Source: Lachnospiraceae bacterium 10-1
GTDB lineage: Bacteria; Bacillota; Clostridia; Lachnospirales; Lachnospiraceae
Length of the DNA stretch: 64,000 bases
Assembly: GCA_000403495.2 (NCBI GenBank)
Contig: KE159799.1
Coordinates: 186,001 to 250,000 of the forward strand
Reading direction: 5' to 3'
The notes beneath the pieces were generated by a model. It was not told the DNA's origin and ran no database searches. It worked only from the letters and a program-made list of their open reading frames with translations. Of this stretch, positions 9,751 to 18,315 are shown one piece after another; position 1 is the first letter of the stretch; the number at the start of each line of letters is the position of its first letter. Position numbers and translations under genes: made by a program.

Positions 9751-9803
9751 TGTACCTTTTGGTACACCTCTTGTATTATCTCAAACATGTTTTTAAAAGT
9801 CAA
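9751..9803 (-). promoter_or_regulatory. pckA promoter with palindrome at the 5' end of the mRNA
   Basis: On the minus strand, TTGACT (9803-9798), a 17-base spacer and GATAAT (9780-9775) form a near-consensus promoter with a start near 9768. Directly at the start site lies a perfect 16-bp palindrome, 9751-9766 (tgtacctt/ttggtaca in two halves). It could be a repressor operator or a 5' mRNA hairpin. The leader to the ATG is about 100 bases. Confidence 0.75.
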
Positions 9804-10002
9804 TAATAATAAACTCCAATTTTGTTTTATAAATATGAAATATTTGTTAACAGTTTAATTTTTTCTTGCTATGAATAGAATTTACATGTTATTATAATTA
9901 TGTTAACTATATTCTAAATAGTTCTTGTATTTCTGATTATATTCTGTTTCAGCATATACCAGACTGAATTTAATATTTTTATCATAGAAAGGAGCCTAAT
10001 AT

Positions 10003-11370
10003 ATGGATCATAATGTGTTTTCCGAAGTTACACCCGATATTATACGCCTGGCTAAAATGAGCGAGCAGGCCGACTTAATTGATACAGAGCTTTTTACAAA
10101 ATATGATGTGAAAAGAGGCCTTCGTGACTTAAATGGAAAAGGTGTTTTAGCCGGCCTCACTAATATATCAGATGTGCGTGCCAAGAAAATTGTTGACGGT
10201 GTTGAAGTTCCTGCACATGGACGTCTTTTTTACCGGGGCTATGATATCAATGATCTGGTAACCGGCTTCACCAAAGATAACCGTTTCGGTTTTGAAGAGG
10301 TCACTTACCTTCTCTTATTTAATAAACTTCCTAACGAAAAAGAGCTTCTTGATTTCAGAATCTTACTTTCCAAATACCGCTCTCTTCCCACCAGTTTTGT
10401 AAGAGATATTATTATGAAGGCTCCAAGCAGTGACATGATGAATACACTGGCCCGCAGTGTTCTTACTTTATATTCTTATGATGACCGTGCCGATGACGTA
10501 TCCCTGCCTAATGTACTCAGGCAGTGCCTGCAGCTCATCAGCCTGTTTCCGTTGCTTTCCATTTATGGCTATCAGGCATACTGCCATTACCATGATGGAA
10601 AAAGCCTGTATATCCATCAGCCGGATCCTGAACTGTCATCTGCTGAAAATATACTTCATATTCTGCGTCCGGACAGTTCCTACACTCCTTTGGAAGCCAA
10701 ACTTTTGGATGTAGCGCTGGTATTACATATGGAACATGGCGGTGGTAACAACTCTTCCTTTACCACACACGTAGTTACTTCTTCACTGACAGATACCTAC
10801 TCTGTTATTGCCGCTGCTATCGGCTCCTTAAAAGGCCCCCGTCATGGAGGTGCCAACATTAAAGTAGTTCAAATGTTTGAAGAAATGAAGTCCGAAATAA
10901 AAGATTGGACTGATGAAGATGAAGTAAGCTGCTACCTGCGCCGCCTGCTTCATAAGGAAGCATTTGACCATGCCGGACTTATTTACGGTGTTGGCCACGC
11001 AATTTATTCAAAATCTGATCCACGTGCAGTTATATTAAAATCTTTTGTGGAAAAATTGTCTGTAGAAAAAGGATTGGAAAAAGAATTTGCTCTCTACTCC
11101 TTAGTTGAGAAACTTGCTCCTGAAGTTATTTCTGCCGAGCGCCAAATGTACAAAGGTGTAAGCATTAATGTAGACTTTTATTCCGGATTTGTATATCATA
11201 TGCTTGATCTTCCTTTAGAGCTGTATACTCCCATCTTTGCAATTGCACGTATTGCGGGCTGGAGCGCACACCGTATGGAAGAATTGGTAAATAACGGAAA
11301 GATCATTCGCCCGGCCTATAAACCAATCGGTGAAGACTGCATCTATATTGATATGCATAACCGCCATTAA
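10003..11370 (+). CDS. gltA: Citrate synthase
   Basis: It condenses oxaloacetate and acetyl-CoA to citrate, usually for glutamate synthesis in fermenting clostridia. The product has 455 aa. The active-site elements are visible: the first histidine in MEHGGGNNSSF, the conserved GPRHGGAN, the second histidine in GVGHAIYSKSDPRA and the catalytic aspartate in NVDFYSG. The protein is slightly longer at its N-terminus than the 430-residue bacterial type. GAAAGGAG precedes the ATG. The gene is monocistronic, divergent from pckA across a 337-base spacer and ends in a clear terminator. 2-Methylcitrate synthase is an alternative that sequence alone does not exclude. Confidence 0.92.
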   Translation: MDHNVFSEVTPDIIRLAKMSEQADLIDTELFTKYDVKRGLRDLNGKGVLAGLTNISDVRAKKIVDGVEVPAHGRLFYRGYDINDLVTGFTKDNRFGFEEVTYLLLFNKLPNEKELLDFRILLSKYRSLPTSFVRDIIMKAPSSDMMNTLARSVLTLYSYDDRADDVSLPNVLRQCLQLISLFPLLSIYGYQAYCHYHDGKSLYIHQPDPELSSAENILHILRPDSSYTPLEAKLLDVALVLHMEHGGGNNSSFTTHVVTSSLTDTYSVIAAAIGSLKGPRHGGANIKVVQMFEEMKSEIKDWTDEDEVSCYLRRLLHKEAFDHAGLIYGVGHAIYSKSDPRAVILKSFVEKLSVEKGLEKEFALYSLVEKLAPEVISAERQMYKGVSINVDFYSGFVYHMLDLPLELYTPIFAIARIAGWSAHRMEELVNNGKIIRPAYKPIGEDCIYIDMHNRH

Positions 11371-11425
11371 TTTCTTAATTCCTAAAAGTAACGCCAAGCA
11401 GATTTTATATAAGGCATATTATAGA

Positions 11426-11459
11426 ATCCCCTGAGCATTTCCTGCTTCAGGGGATTTTT
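11426..11459 (+). terminator. Intrinsic terminator of citrate synthase gene
   Basis: The stem aatcccctga/tcaggggatt is followed by TTT on the plus strand, 56 bases after the stop codon. It may also serve the end of the convergent GGDEF gene. Confidence 0.85.
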
Positions 11460-11496
11460 AATCACATATAACATATATTAAAACATTTTAAAGGCT

Positions 11497-12825
11497 TCAA
11501 ACACTCTGCATTTCATAGACAAGCGTCATTGTATCATCCTTAAGAAGTTCGTCAAACTTCTGTTGGATTCTATGAGCCACTATGGTTCCATTTTGATAAG
11601 AAGCATTGACCAATATTGCCACATACTGTATATTTCCACATTTTGTTGCCACATCTTCCTTTCTTAGGGACTGGACAACAGCCTCCTCCAATATCCTGAT
11701 CCCTTTATCAGCTTTTTCATTTCCGATCTCGTTATCTGAGGTATCCTTTACTGTAAACAAAAGCAATTGCAGATCCTGGCTTTTTCTATCTTTGCATCTG
11801 GAAATAAAATGATAAATCCGCTTAAAACCGTCATATTCAACCTTATATGCACCTGCCCCACATCCCTTTTCCTGTATCAGGCGCTGCAGCTGTATCAAAT
11901 TAATCAATTTGTTTTCTTTTTCAGATTCCTCAATATCCTTTTGTGAATCTCCGTAAAAATGAAAGCCGCGTTTTCCATTCTGCTTCACATAATACAAAGC
12001 CTTATCTGCCGCAGAATACAGCTCCATAAAGCTTCTACCATCTCCCGGTTTTTCTGCAATACCTATGGATACTGAAACTTTGAACCCGCAAGATTCCGAA
12101 AGCAGTTCATTTACTTCAAACTCAATAACTGCAATCATCCGTCTCACTATTTTTTTCAATGTTTCTTTTTTGTAGTCTTTAGGAATATAAATAGCAAATT
12201 CATCACCGCCTAAGCGGCATACACAGCCTTCCTTATCAACCTCTTCCTTTAAAACCCCCGCAAATCTAACTAAGACTTCATCTCCAACCACGTGGCCGAA
12301 AGTGTCATTTACCAGTTTAAAATTGTCAAGATCAAGTAGTAAAAAGAATCCTTTTTCTTCCCTGTTATCTGTCTGGTTTAGCAGCTTTTCCATATATCTG
12401 CGGTTTAGAAGATCAGTCAGGCCGTCTTTACGGGCAATATCCTGCAGAATCTTATTCTGTTCCGTCAATTTTAAGATTCTACCAATTCTGCTGAGCATAA
12501 GCTCCGGTTCAAAAGGCTTTTTAATAAAATCCATAGCTCCCATTTTTAGACACCTGATCTCATTTTCCCGATCTGATCCTTCGATAAAAAACACTACCGG
12601 AATTCCGCTAAAGACTTCATCCTGTTTAAGCTGCTCCATCACCTCATAGCCATTCATTGCCGGCATATCAACATCCAAAAGAATTAAATCAGGCATGTTT
12701 TCCTCTAAAAAAAGAAGCGCCTTTTCACCTGTATCTACAGTAGTAACCTGGTAAATATCCCTTAATATTTCTTCTGCACATTTCAAATCATTTATTACAT
12801 CATCAACTACCAAAATATGTTTCAT
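11497..12825 (-). CDS. Response regulator-diguanylate cyclase with degenerate C-terminal domain
   Basis: The product has 442 aa. Residues 1-120 are a receiver domain with acidic pocket (VVDD), phosphoacceptor Asp in LILLDVDMPAMNG and Lys in FIKKPFEPE. The usual Thr/Ser switch position reads Ile in VVFFIEGSD. Residues about 130-290 are a GGDEF domain with an intact signature (CRLGGDEFAIYIP), predicted to make cyclic di-GMP. The RxxD inhibitory site expected just upstream is absent. Residues about 300-442 look like a decayed second GGDEF (KEDVATKCGNIQYVAILV). No histidine kinase is adjacent. It follows thrC by 31 bases with AAGGGGACAAGTAT before the ATG. Confidence 0.9.
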   Translation of the reverse strand: MKHILVVDDVINDLKCAEEILRDIYQVTTVDTGEKALLFLEENMPDLILLDVDMPAMNGYEVMEQLKQDEVFSGIPVVFFIEGSDRENEIRCLKMGAMDFIKKPFEPELMLSRIGRILKLTEQNKILQDIARKDGLTDLLNRRYMEKLLNQTDNREEKGFFLLLDLDNFKLVNDTFGHVVGDEVLVRFAGVLKEEVDKEGCVCRLGGDEFAIYIPKDYKKETLKKIVRRMIAVIEFEVNELLSESCGFKVSVSIGIAEKPGDGRSFMELYSAADKALYYVKQNGKRGFHFYGDSQKDIEESEKENKLINLIQLQRLIQEKGCGAGAYKVEYDGFKRIYHFISRCKDRKSQDLQLLLFTVKDTSDNEIGNEKADKGIRILEEAVVQSLRKEDVATKCGNIQYVAILVNASYQNGTIVAHRIQQKFDELLKDDTMTLVYEMQSV

Positions 12826-12856
12826 ATACTTGTCCCCTTAACGCCTGACCAAATCA

Positions 12857-14344
12857 TCAAATACCAAGAAAATCCATTACCACCTGCTTCATTTCGTTTT
12901 TTTCGCACACATGGTTATGCATAATCGGTGCAGTTCTGATTTCTTCAATCGCTTTGGGAACTTCTGTTTTTGAAATTTCTGAAAGCATATCAACCAATTC
13001 AAAGTCTTCCATTGTATCATACTTATGGTCAATTGCATTCATAACGCTTCTTGTAAATTTATAAGGGCTTGCTGTGGAAGCAATCACTGCCGGCTTTACA
13101 TCCTTTGTTTCCTTTTTATACTTATCATAAACACAGGAAGCCACCGCAGTATGAGTATCAATTACATAACCAGTACTGTCAAAAAGCTCTTGTATTTTCT
13201 CTGTAGTTTCTTTTTCGTTTGCATAATTTCCATAAAAATCAGATAGCTGGTTTTTCATTTCATCAGTAATTGTATATACTCCGCCCTGATTAAGTGCATC
13301 CATTAATTCCTTATTTTTGTCCGGATCATCACCTGCAATACGATAAATCAGTCTTTCCAAATTGCTGGAAATTAAAATATCCATTGATGGAGATGAGGTA
13401 AGAACAAAGTCCCTGTTTCTGTCATAGGTTCCTGAACAAAAGAAATCATAAAGTACTTTATTATCGTTAGAGGCACAAATTAATTTATCAATAGGAAGTC
13501 CCATCTGCTTTGCATAAAAAGCAGCCAGAATATTTCCGAAATTACCGGTAGGAACCACCACATTAATCTTTTCTCCACTGTTTATTTTTTCTTCTTTAAG
13601 CAGTTTCACATATGCATACACGTAATAAACGATCTGAGGAACCAAGCGTCCAATATTAATAGAATTAGCAGAGGAAAACTGGAATCCTCTTTCATCCATA
13701 TATTCAGCCAAACTGCTGTCTCCAAAAATTTGCTTCACACCTGTCTGGGCATCATCAAAATTCCCGTGAATTCCTACCACATATGTATTATTTCCTTTTT
13801 GTGTCACCATTTGTTTTTCCTGAACGGGACTTACTCCGTTCTTTGGATAGAACACAACAATTCTGGTTCCCTCAACATCTGCAAAACCTGCCAAAGCAGC
13901 TTTTCCCGTATCTCCGGAGGTGGCAGTAAGAATCACAATTTCATTTTTTACATGATTTTTTTTAGCGGAAACAGTCAGTAAATGAGGAAGAATGGAAAGC
14001 GCCATGTCCTTAAAGGCAATCGTTGCCCCATGAAATAATTCCAGATAATATGCTCCCTGTGCCTCAACAATGGGTACAATATCCTCCGTATCAAACTTGG
14101 AATCATATGCCCTGGCTATACATCCTTTCAGTTCTTCCTCTGTAAAATCAGTCAGATACAATTTCATCACTTCATAAGCGACCTGACCATAGGTCATTTC
14201 CGCTAATTCTTCCAATGTCTTATCAAAAGCCGGAATTTTATCCGGCACGAATAATCCTCCATCTTTTGAAAGCCCCTTTAAAATTGCCTCTGATGCTTTC
14301 ACAGGACTTTGCTTAGATCTTGTACTGTTATATAATACTTCCAT
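12857..14344 (-). CDS. thrC: Threonine synthase
   Basis: This PLP enzyme converts O-phospho-L-homoserine to threonine. The product has 495 aa, in the long fungal/Gram-negative-like subgroup. The PLP lysine lies in HGATIAFKDMAL (about residue 110), and the phosphate-binding loop in TATSGDTGKAAL. The N-terminal domain (NSTRSKQSPVKASEAILKGL) is typical. The start is set at 14344, which gives the family N-terminus and has GGAAG nearby; the frame stays open to 14401. It is followed by the GGDEF gene, and a SleB-like gene lies 94 bases upstream, so a three-gene transcript is possible. Confidence 0.94.
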   Translation of the reverse strand: MEVLYNSTRSKQSPVKASEAILKGLSKDGGLFVPDKIPAFDKTLEELAEMTYGQVAYEVMKLYLTDFTEEELKGCIARAYDSKFDTEDIVPIVEAQGAYYLELFHGATIAFKDMALSILPHLLTVSAKKNHVKNEIVILTATSGDTGKAALAGFADVEGTRIVVFYPKNGVSPVQEKQMVTQKGNNTYVVGIHGNFDDAQTGVKQIFGDSSLAEYMDERGFQFSSANSINIGRLVPQIVYYVYAYVKLLKEEKINSGEKINVVVPTGNFGNILAAFYAKQMGLPIDKLICASNDNKVLYDFFCSGTYDRNRDFVLTSSPSMDILISSNLERLIYRIAGDDPDKNKELMDALNQGGVYTITDEMKNQLSDFYGNYANEKETTEKIQELFDSTGYVIDTHTAVASCVYDKYKKETKDVKPAVIASTASPYKFTRSVMNAIDHKYDTMEDFELVDMLSEISKTEVPKAIEEIRTAPIMHNHVCEKNEMKQVVMDFLGI

Positions 14345-14438
14345 ATTAGCTTCCGTACCTTTCCATTTCCTTCTTCTTAAAATCCTTTCACATTCTAACA
14401 TACTCTAAAACATATTACAATGAAAAGCCTTTATTCTA

Positions 14439-15059
14439 TTACATAAAAAATTCATGTCCACCATGTTCAAACAGTTTTGTCAAAGAATTGTCAAACCACC
14501 GCATTTTTTCCGGATCTGCATATTTTCTGGATACAAAGTACAACGCTCCTTTTGTAATGTCCTCTCCTGAAAGAACACGCTCCACTGCCTTTATGGTTTC
14601 TTCTGTCACATTTGCTCTTTTATAGGTACCATTTGCTACCGGTGAAAATTGATAAACACCATTTTCTTTCTGCATTACCACTTCCGTTACTGTTTCCGGA
14701 AATTTACTGCTGTCCACTCTGTTTAAAATTACTCCGGCAACCAACATTTTTCCCTCTTCATCTTCATTGCCGGCTTCAGCCTGTACAATTTTTAAAAGTG
14801 CTTCATAGTCAGCTTCTGACAAGCTGTACTTGTACTCCTTTTCCAAAACCACATAATCCACTACCCGCTGTCCGGAAGCCGCCCTTTTAGGCACCCCAAA
14901 AAACATGTCCACTTCAGGCTCCGAATAATTTTCTGTCAACTTGATCTTAAAAGCAGGAGTTGATGCCAGTCTGTTCATCTGTGCTCCTTTTACGCAAAAC
15001 CATCCTGTCATCAGCAGCATATTGCATAAAAACAACTGCAATATAAATTTTTTATACAT
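14439..15059 (-). CDS. SleB-type cell wall hydrolase (Hydrolase_2)
   Basis: The product has 206 aa with an N-terminal hydrophobic segment (residues 4-22), so it is secreted or anchored. The C-terminal 120 residues match the SleB/CwlJ hydrolase fold: ALLKIVQAEAGNEDEEGKMLVAGVILNRV with the catalytic-type Glu, then QFSPVANGTY and a terminal block around AVERVLSGED. The family cleaves peptidoglycan in spore cortex or vegetative wall. The start at 15059 has GGAAG nine bases before; the longer frame to 15107 adds a charged stretch unlike a signal peptide. The gene stands alone from its own upstream region, divergent from the AP2-domain gene. Confidence 0.85.
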   Translation of the reverse strand: MYKKFILQLFLCNMLLMTGWFCVKGAQMNRLASTPAFKIKLTENYSEPEVDMFFGVPKRAASGQRVVDYVVLEKEYKYSLSEADYEALLKIVQAEAGNEDEEGKMLVAGVILNRVDSSKFPETVTEVVMQKENGVYQFSPVANGTYKRANVTEETIKAVERVLSGEDITKGALYFVSRKYADPEKMRWFDNSLTKLFEHGGHEFFM

Positions 15060-15263
15060 ATTTTTACGCTTCCTTTCTTCTTCCTGATCTATCCTTGTCC
15101 GGAACAATCATTGTCTGTTTGCAGTATTTCTATAATATTCTATACAGTTACTGCCAAAAATATTTCTAAAAATTACAATTATGGGTAATTTGTTTCAAAA
15201 TTGTATCTTTTTATGTTAAAATAATTAAAAAATTAATCCATTAAAAAGTTTAAGGAAATCTGT

Positions 15264-16061
15264 ATGGAACATAATCCTCCCGGCGTATTTTCAGCCTCAA
15301 AAAAAGACGGCACTATTTATTATCGTGCCTCCATAACCCACAAAAAAAAGCACATCAGCCTGGGCAGTTATCCTACTGCACTTCTTGCCTATGGTGCTTA
15401 TCTTGAAGGTACCGCTATTCTTGATGGTGAAAGTCTTACCATCACAGATTATTCATGCCACCGCATCCTTCCGTTTGCCAAATGGATCTGTCTGATCAAC
15501 TATAGAGACAACCGGATCTATTTTGCAAATCCGATTTATATACGTAAAAATTATTTTGAATATTATCTTTCCGAAGATTTAATATTAAAATTCGACATTG
15601 ATGATTTGTTTTATTATTCCTCGCACAAGATTATGGTACGCGGGCGGCATTTTTTTGTCTCCGACTATGGTATGCAAGTAAATATTTTAAACAGATATGG
15701 AATAAAAAATTACGCTGTAAAAGACAGGGATTACCGCTTTGTCAATGATGATGATCTGGATTTTCGATATGATAATATAGAAATTTTTAATATTTATCAT
15801 GGTGTTACCCGCAAGAATACCAAAAAAGGCATCCGGTATGTAGCAAAAATACACATCAAAGGCAATTACACCATCGGTATCTATGAAAGTGATATAGAAG
15901 CTGCTATTGCATACAATAAAGCGATTGATCTATTAAAAAAAGCCGGCGTAAACAAGAATTTTTCCGTAAATTATCTGGAAAATCTTTCTCCTTCTGCTTA
16001 CGCCGACATTTATTCCAAACTGCATATTTCTTCTAAAATAACAAATTATTTGCGGGTATAA
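15264..16061 (+). CDS. AP2-domain-like protein without recognisable nuclease domain
   Basis: The product has 265 aa. The C-terminal part (about residues 185-240) has the AP2/ERF-like pattern of a beta-sheet DNA-binding domain: GVTRKNTKKGIRYVAKI, then TIGIYESDIEAAIAYNKAI. The N-terminus (residues 6-52) has a second, weaker copy (GVFSASKKDGTIYYRASI, then LGSYPTALLAYGAYLEG). The middle contains DDDLDFRYDNIEIF, resembling the loop that joins HNH homing nucleases to AP2 domains, but no HNH catalytic residues are obvious. AAGGAAATCTGT precedes the ATG. It overlaps the convergent GH25-like gene by 16 bases. DNA binding is inferred; the role is unknown. Confidence 0.7.
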   Translation: MEHNPPGVFSASKKDGTIYYRASITHKKKHISLGSYPTALLAYGAYLEGTAILDGESLTITDYSCHRILPFAKWICLINYRDNRIYFANPIYIRKNYFEYYLSEDLILKFDIDDLFYYSSHKIMVRGRHFFVSDYGMQVNILNRYGIKNYAVKDRDYRFVNDDDLDFRYDNIEIFNIYHGVTRKNTKKGIRYVAKIHIKGNYTIGIYESDIEAAIAYNKAIDLLKKAGVNKNFSVNYLENLSPSAYADIYSKLHISSKITNYLRV

Positions 16062-17176
16062 TCCACAAAACTGATTATATAAGCGGCATTATTTTCCACG
16101 CCGGCAATACTTTGATCTGTGGCATACCTCCACATCCTGAACTGGTAAGGGTAATCCGGTATGGAAGCCTGATCATTTAATAAAACATCATAGTCAGAAA
16201 GCAGCTCCTCAGGCATCAGCTCCCCTAGCAGCCAATTGGTATTTCCATACAAAATGGGCCTGTGTCCACTCTTTTCTATTTCCAATAAAAAAGTTTCTGC
16301 AATCTGCGTTTTTTCTTCCACATCCAGAAAATCTATTCTGGCATCATCATTTGCAATATATTCCATTATAAAAGCCACCGGATAAGAAATTTTATAAGGA
16401 ATCAGATTATTTGCTACAAAAACAGCTTCTTCCACAGCCTCTGCCTTATTTACCGCCTGAGAAAAAAAGGTGACTCCCACCTCAAGTCCTGCCGCCTGGG
16501 CGGCTGTAATATTAGAAACAAAGTTTTCATCAAGAGATACAAGACCGCTTTCATAGCCCCTGCTCCCCAGCCTGAGCATAACAAAATCAACTCCTGATGA
16601 TTTTAGCCTCTCAAAATCTACCTGCCCGCTGCTTTTAGATAAATCCACGCCCAGAAAAGACTGCTTTTCTCCATCCAGATAATAGGCCATCTTTCCGCCT
16701 GAAATTTTCAAATTGGTAAAATCATAATTATACAAAGGAATATCTTCTGATATTTCTACCCATTCTTCTTCACCGTCTTTATGTGTAATCTTCACATGCA
16801 TTCCGTCAGCCGCCATCTCCTCCTCCGTAGGTTCATGTGAAGGTTCCGGTGTAGGGCTTGTAGAAGGCTCTGCAGTAACCACCGGCTTTTCATCCTGATA
16901 CATATCCCAAAAGTCCAGGTCTTCCGCTCTTAATTTGTTTTCTCTGTATAAAGCTTCTATATCCTCCTGCCCCTGTGCAAATTCCATTTCTATCTCCGGC
17001 GTCGGAGAAGGCGTCTCTTCCATTTGCGTTTTTCCTGAAGGATTTAAATTATTGGGCCTGTTATTGCTAAAAAAAACCACGGCTAAAATTATAAGAATAC
17101 ATATAGACACTGCTACAATTGTATATATTACTGGAGTTCCCATGCCTCTGTCTTCATGTTCGTCCGGTAAACGCAT
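16046..17176 (-). CDS. Membrane-anchored GH25-like (lysozyme family) protein
   Basis: The product has 376 aa. There is one membrane helix (about residues 15-37), then a Pro/Thr/Ser/Glu-rich linker (SPTPE and TEPS-like repeats), then a GH25 barrel from about residue 165 (FLGVDLSKSSGQVDFERLKSSGVDF). The first acidic site (GVD) is present. The usual D-x-E strand reads FIMEY, keeping the Glu but losing the preceding Asp, and the closing W-Y strand (FRMWRYATDQSIAGV) lacks the usual D-x-D. It is either a weak or modified muramidase or a glycan-binding relative. The start at 17176 follows GGTGATTAAA; a GTG at 17188 is an alternative. Confidence 0.8.
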   Translation of the reverse strand: MRLPDEHEDRGMGTPVIYTIVAVSICILIILAVVFFSNNRPNNLNPSGKTQMEETPSPTPEIEMEFAQGQEDIEALYRENKLRAEDLDFWDMYQDEKPVVTAEPSTSPTPEPSHEPTEEEMAADGMHVKITHKDGEEEWVEISEDIPLYNYDFTNLKISGGKMAYYLDGEKQSFLGVDLSKSSGQVDFERLKSSGVDFVMLRLGSRGYESGLVSLDENFVSNITAAQAAGLEVGVTFFSQAVNKAEAVEEAVFVANNLIPYKISYPVAFIMEYIANDDARIDFLDVEEKTQIAETFLLEIEKSGHRPILYGNTNWLLGELMPEELLSDYDVLLNDQASIPDYPYQFRMWRYATDQSIAGVENNAAYIISFVDYTRK

Positions 17177-17280
17177 TTTAATCACCACTTTCTCTTTTCA
17201 AATTTTCTCCAAAATTATATAATTACTATACATGAAACCTTGTTTCATGACAACTATTTTCCATTACAGAGGTATCCGTT

Positions 17281-18315
17281 ATGCCAAGACAGCGCTTTTC
17301 CTTTATCAGCAAAAAATCAGCTTTTCCCCTCCTTCTGCTTTTTGTAGTCTGCTGCTGTATTTTTTTTACAGGATGCAGACATACCTCTAAAGCACCAAAA
17401 AGTGTAACCGGATTTTATTACGACACTATTATCTCCGTAACCATATATGATTCAAGCTCTGACCAGATTTTAAGCCAGTGCATGGATCTGGCCAATCATT
17501 ACGAAAAACTTTTAAGCCCTAATATCGAAGGAAGTGATATATGGAATATCAATCATAACCCGAATTCTTATGTAACTGTCTCTGAGGACACTTTAAGTCT
17601 TATAAGTACGGCGCTTTCTTATGCCTGCCTTTCTGACGGTCTGGTGGATCCTACAGTTGGAAGCCTGTCACAGCTATGGAATTTCGGTTCTGACAATGCA
17701 GCAGTCATTCCCGATCAGAATGAAATCAAAACTGCTCTTTCACACATAAATTATGAATCTGTTCATATAAAAGAAAACCAGGTCATGTTAAGCGATCCCT
17801 CTGCCTGTATGGAACTTGGCTTTATTGCAAAGGGCTTCATTGCTGACAAAATAAAAGAATTTCTTTTATCCAAAGGAGTCACCTCCGCTATCATCAATTT
17901 AGGCGGCAACGTTCTTACTGTGGGAAGCAAACCCGATGGCACTCCTTTTTCCATCGGCATTCAAAAGCCTTTTGAAAAAAACGGCGTGCCTGCTCTAACC
18001 TTGTCAATAAACGACGCCAGTGTTGTTTCCTCCGGCAGTTATGAGCGCTACTTTAAGCAAGATAACATACTTTACCATCACATTTTATCTACCCAAACCG
18101 GCTACCCTGTTGACAGCGGGCTTTCTCAGGTTACAATTATCAGCACTTCTTCTGTTACAGGAGATGCACTCTCCACACTTTGCTTTATTTTAGGGTATGA
18201 AAAAGCCGTCTCCCTGCTTAAAAGCTACCCTGACGTTCAGGCAGTTTTCATTGCGGAAGACGGTCAAATTTCTTATATCAATTTTGATCAATCAACTCTT
18301 CTTAGCCAACACTGA
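17281..18315 (+). CDS. apbE: FAD:protein FMN transferase (lipoprotein)
   Basis: It attaches FMN covalently to Thr in S(T)GAT-type motifs of target flavoproteins outside the membrane. The product has 344 aa. The N-terminus is a lipoprotein signal ending FFTGC, with Cys at about residue 32. The ApbE domain follows, with IINLGGNVLTVGSKPDG, SSGSYERYF, ILSTQTGYPVDSG and the metal-site region GDALSTLCFILG. It converges on the AKR gene, overlapping by 14 bases, beside the Rnf operon. RnfG (ISGATITT) and RnfD (SGATPLA) encoded next door are its expected substrates. AGAGGTATCCGTT precedes the ATG. Confidence 0.93.
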   Translation: MPRQRFSFISKKSAFPLLLLFVVCCCIFFTGCRHTSKAPKSVTGFYYDTIISVTIYDSSSDQILSQCMDLANHYEKLLSPNIEGSDIWNINHNPNSYVTVSEDTLSLISTALSYACLSDGLVDPTVGSLSQLWNFGSDNAAVIPDQNEIKTALSHINYESVHIKENQVMLSDPSACMELGFIAKGFIADKIKEFLLSKGVTSAIINLGGNVLTVGSKPDGTPFSIGIQKPFEKNGVPALTLSINDASVVSSGSYERYFKQDNILYHHILSTQTGYPVDSGLSQVTIISTSSVTGDALSTLCFILGYEKAVSLLKSYPDVQAVFIAEDGQISYINFDQSTLLSQH

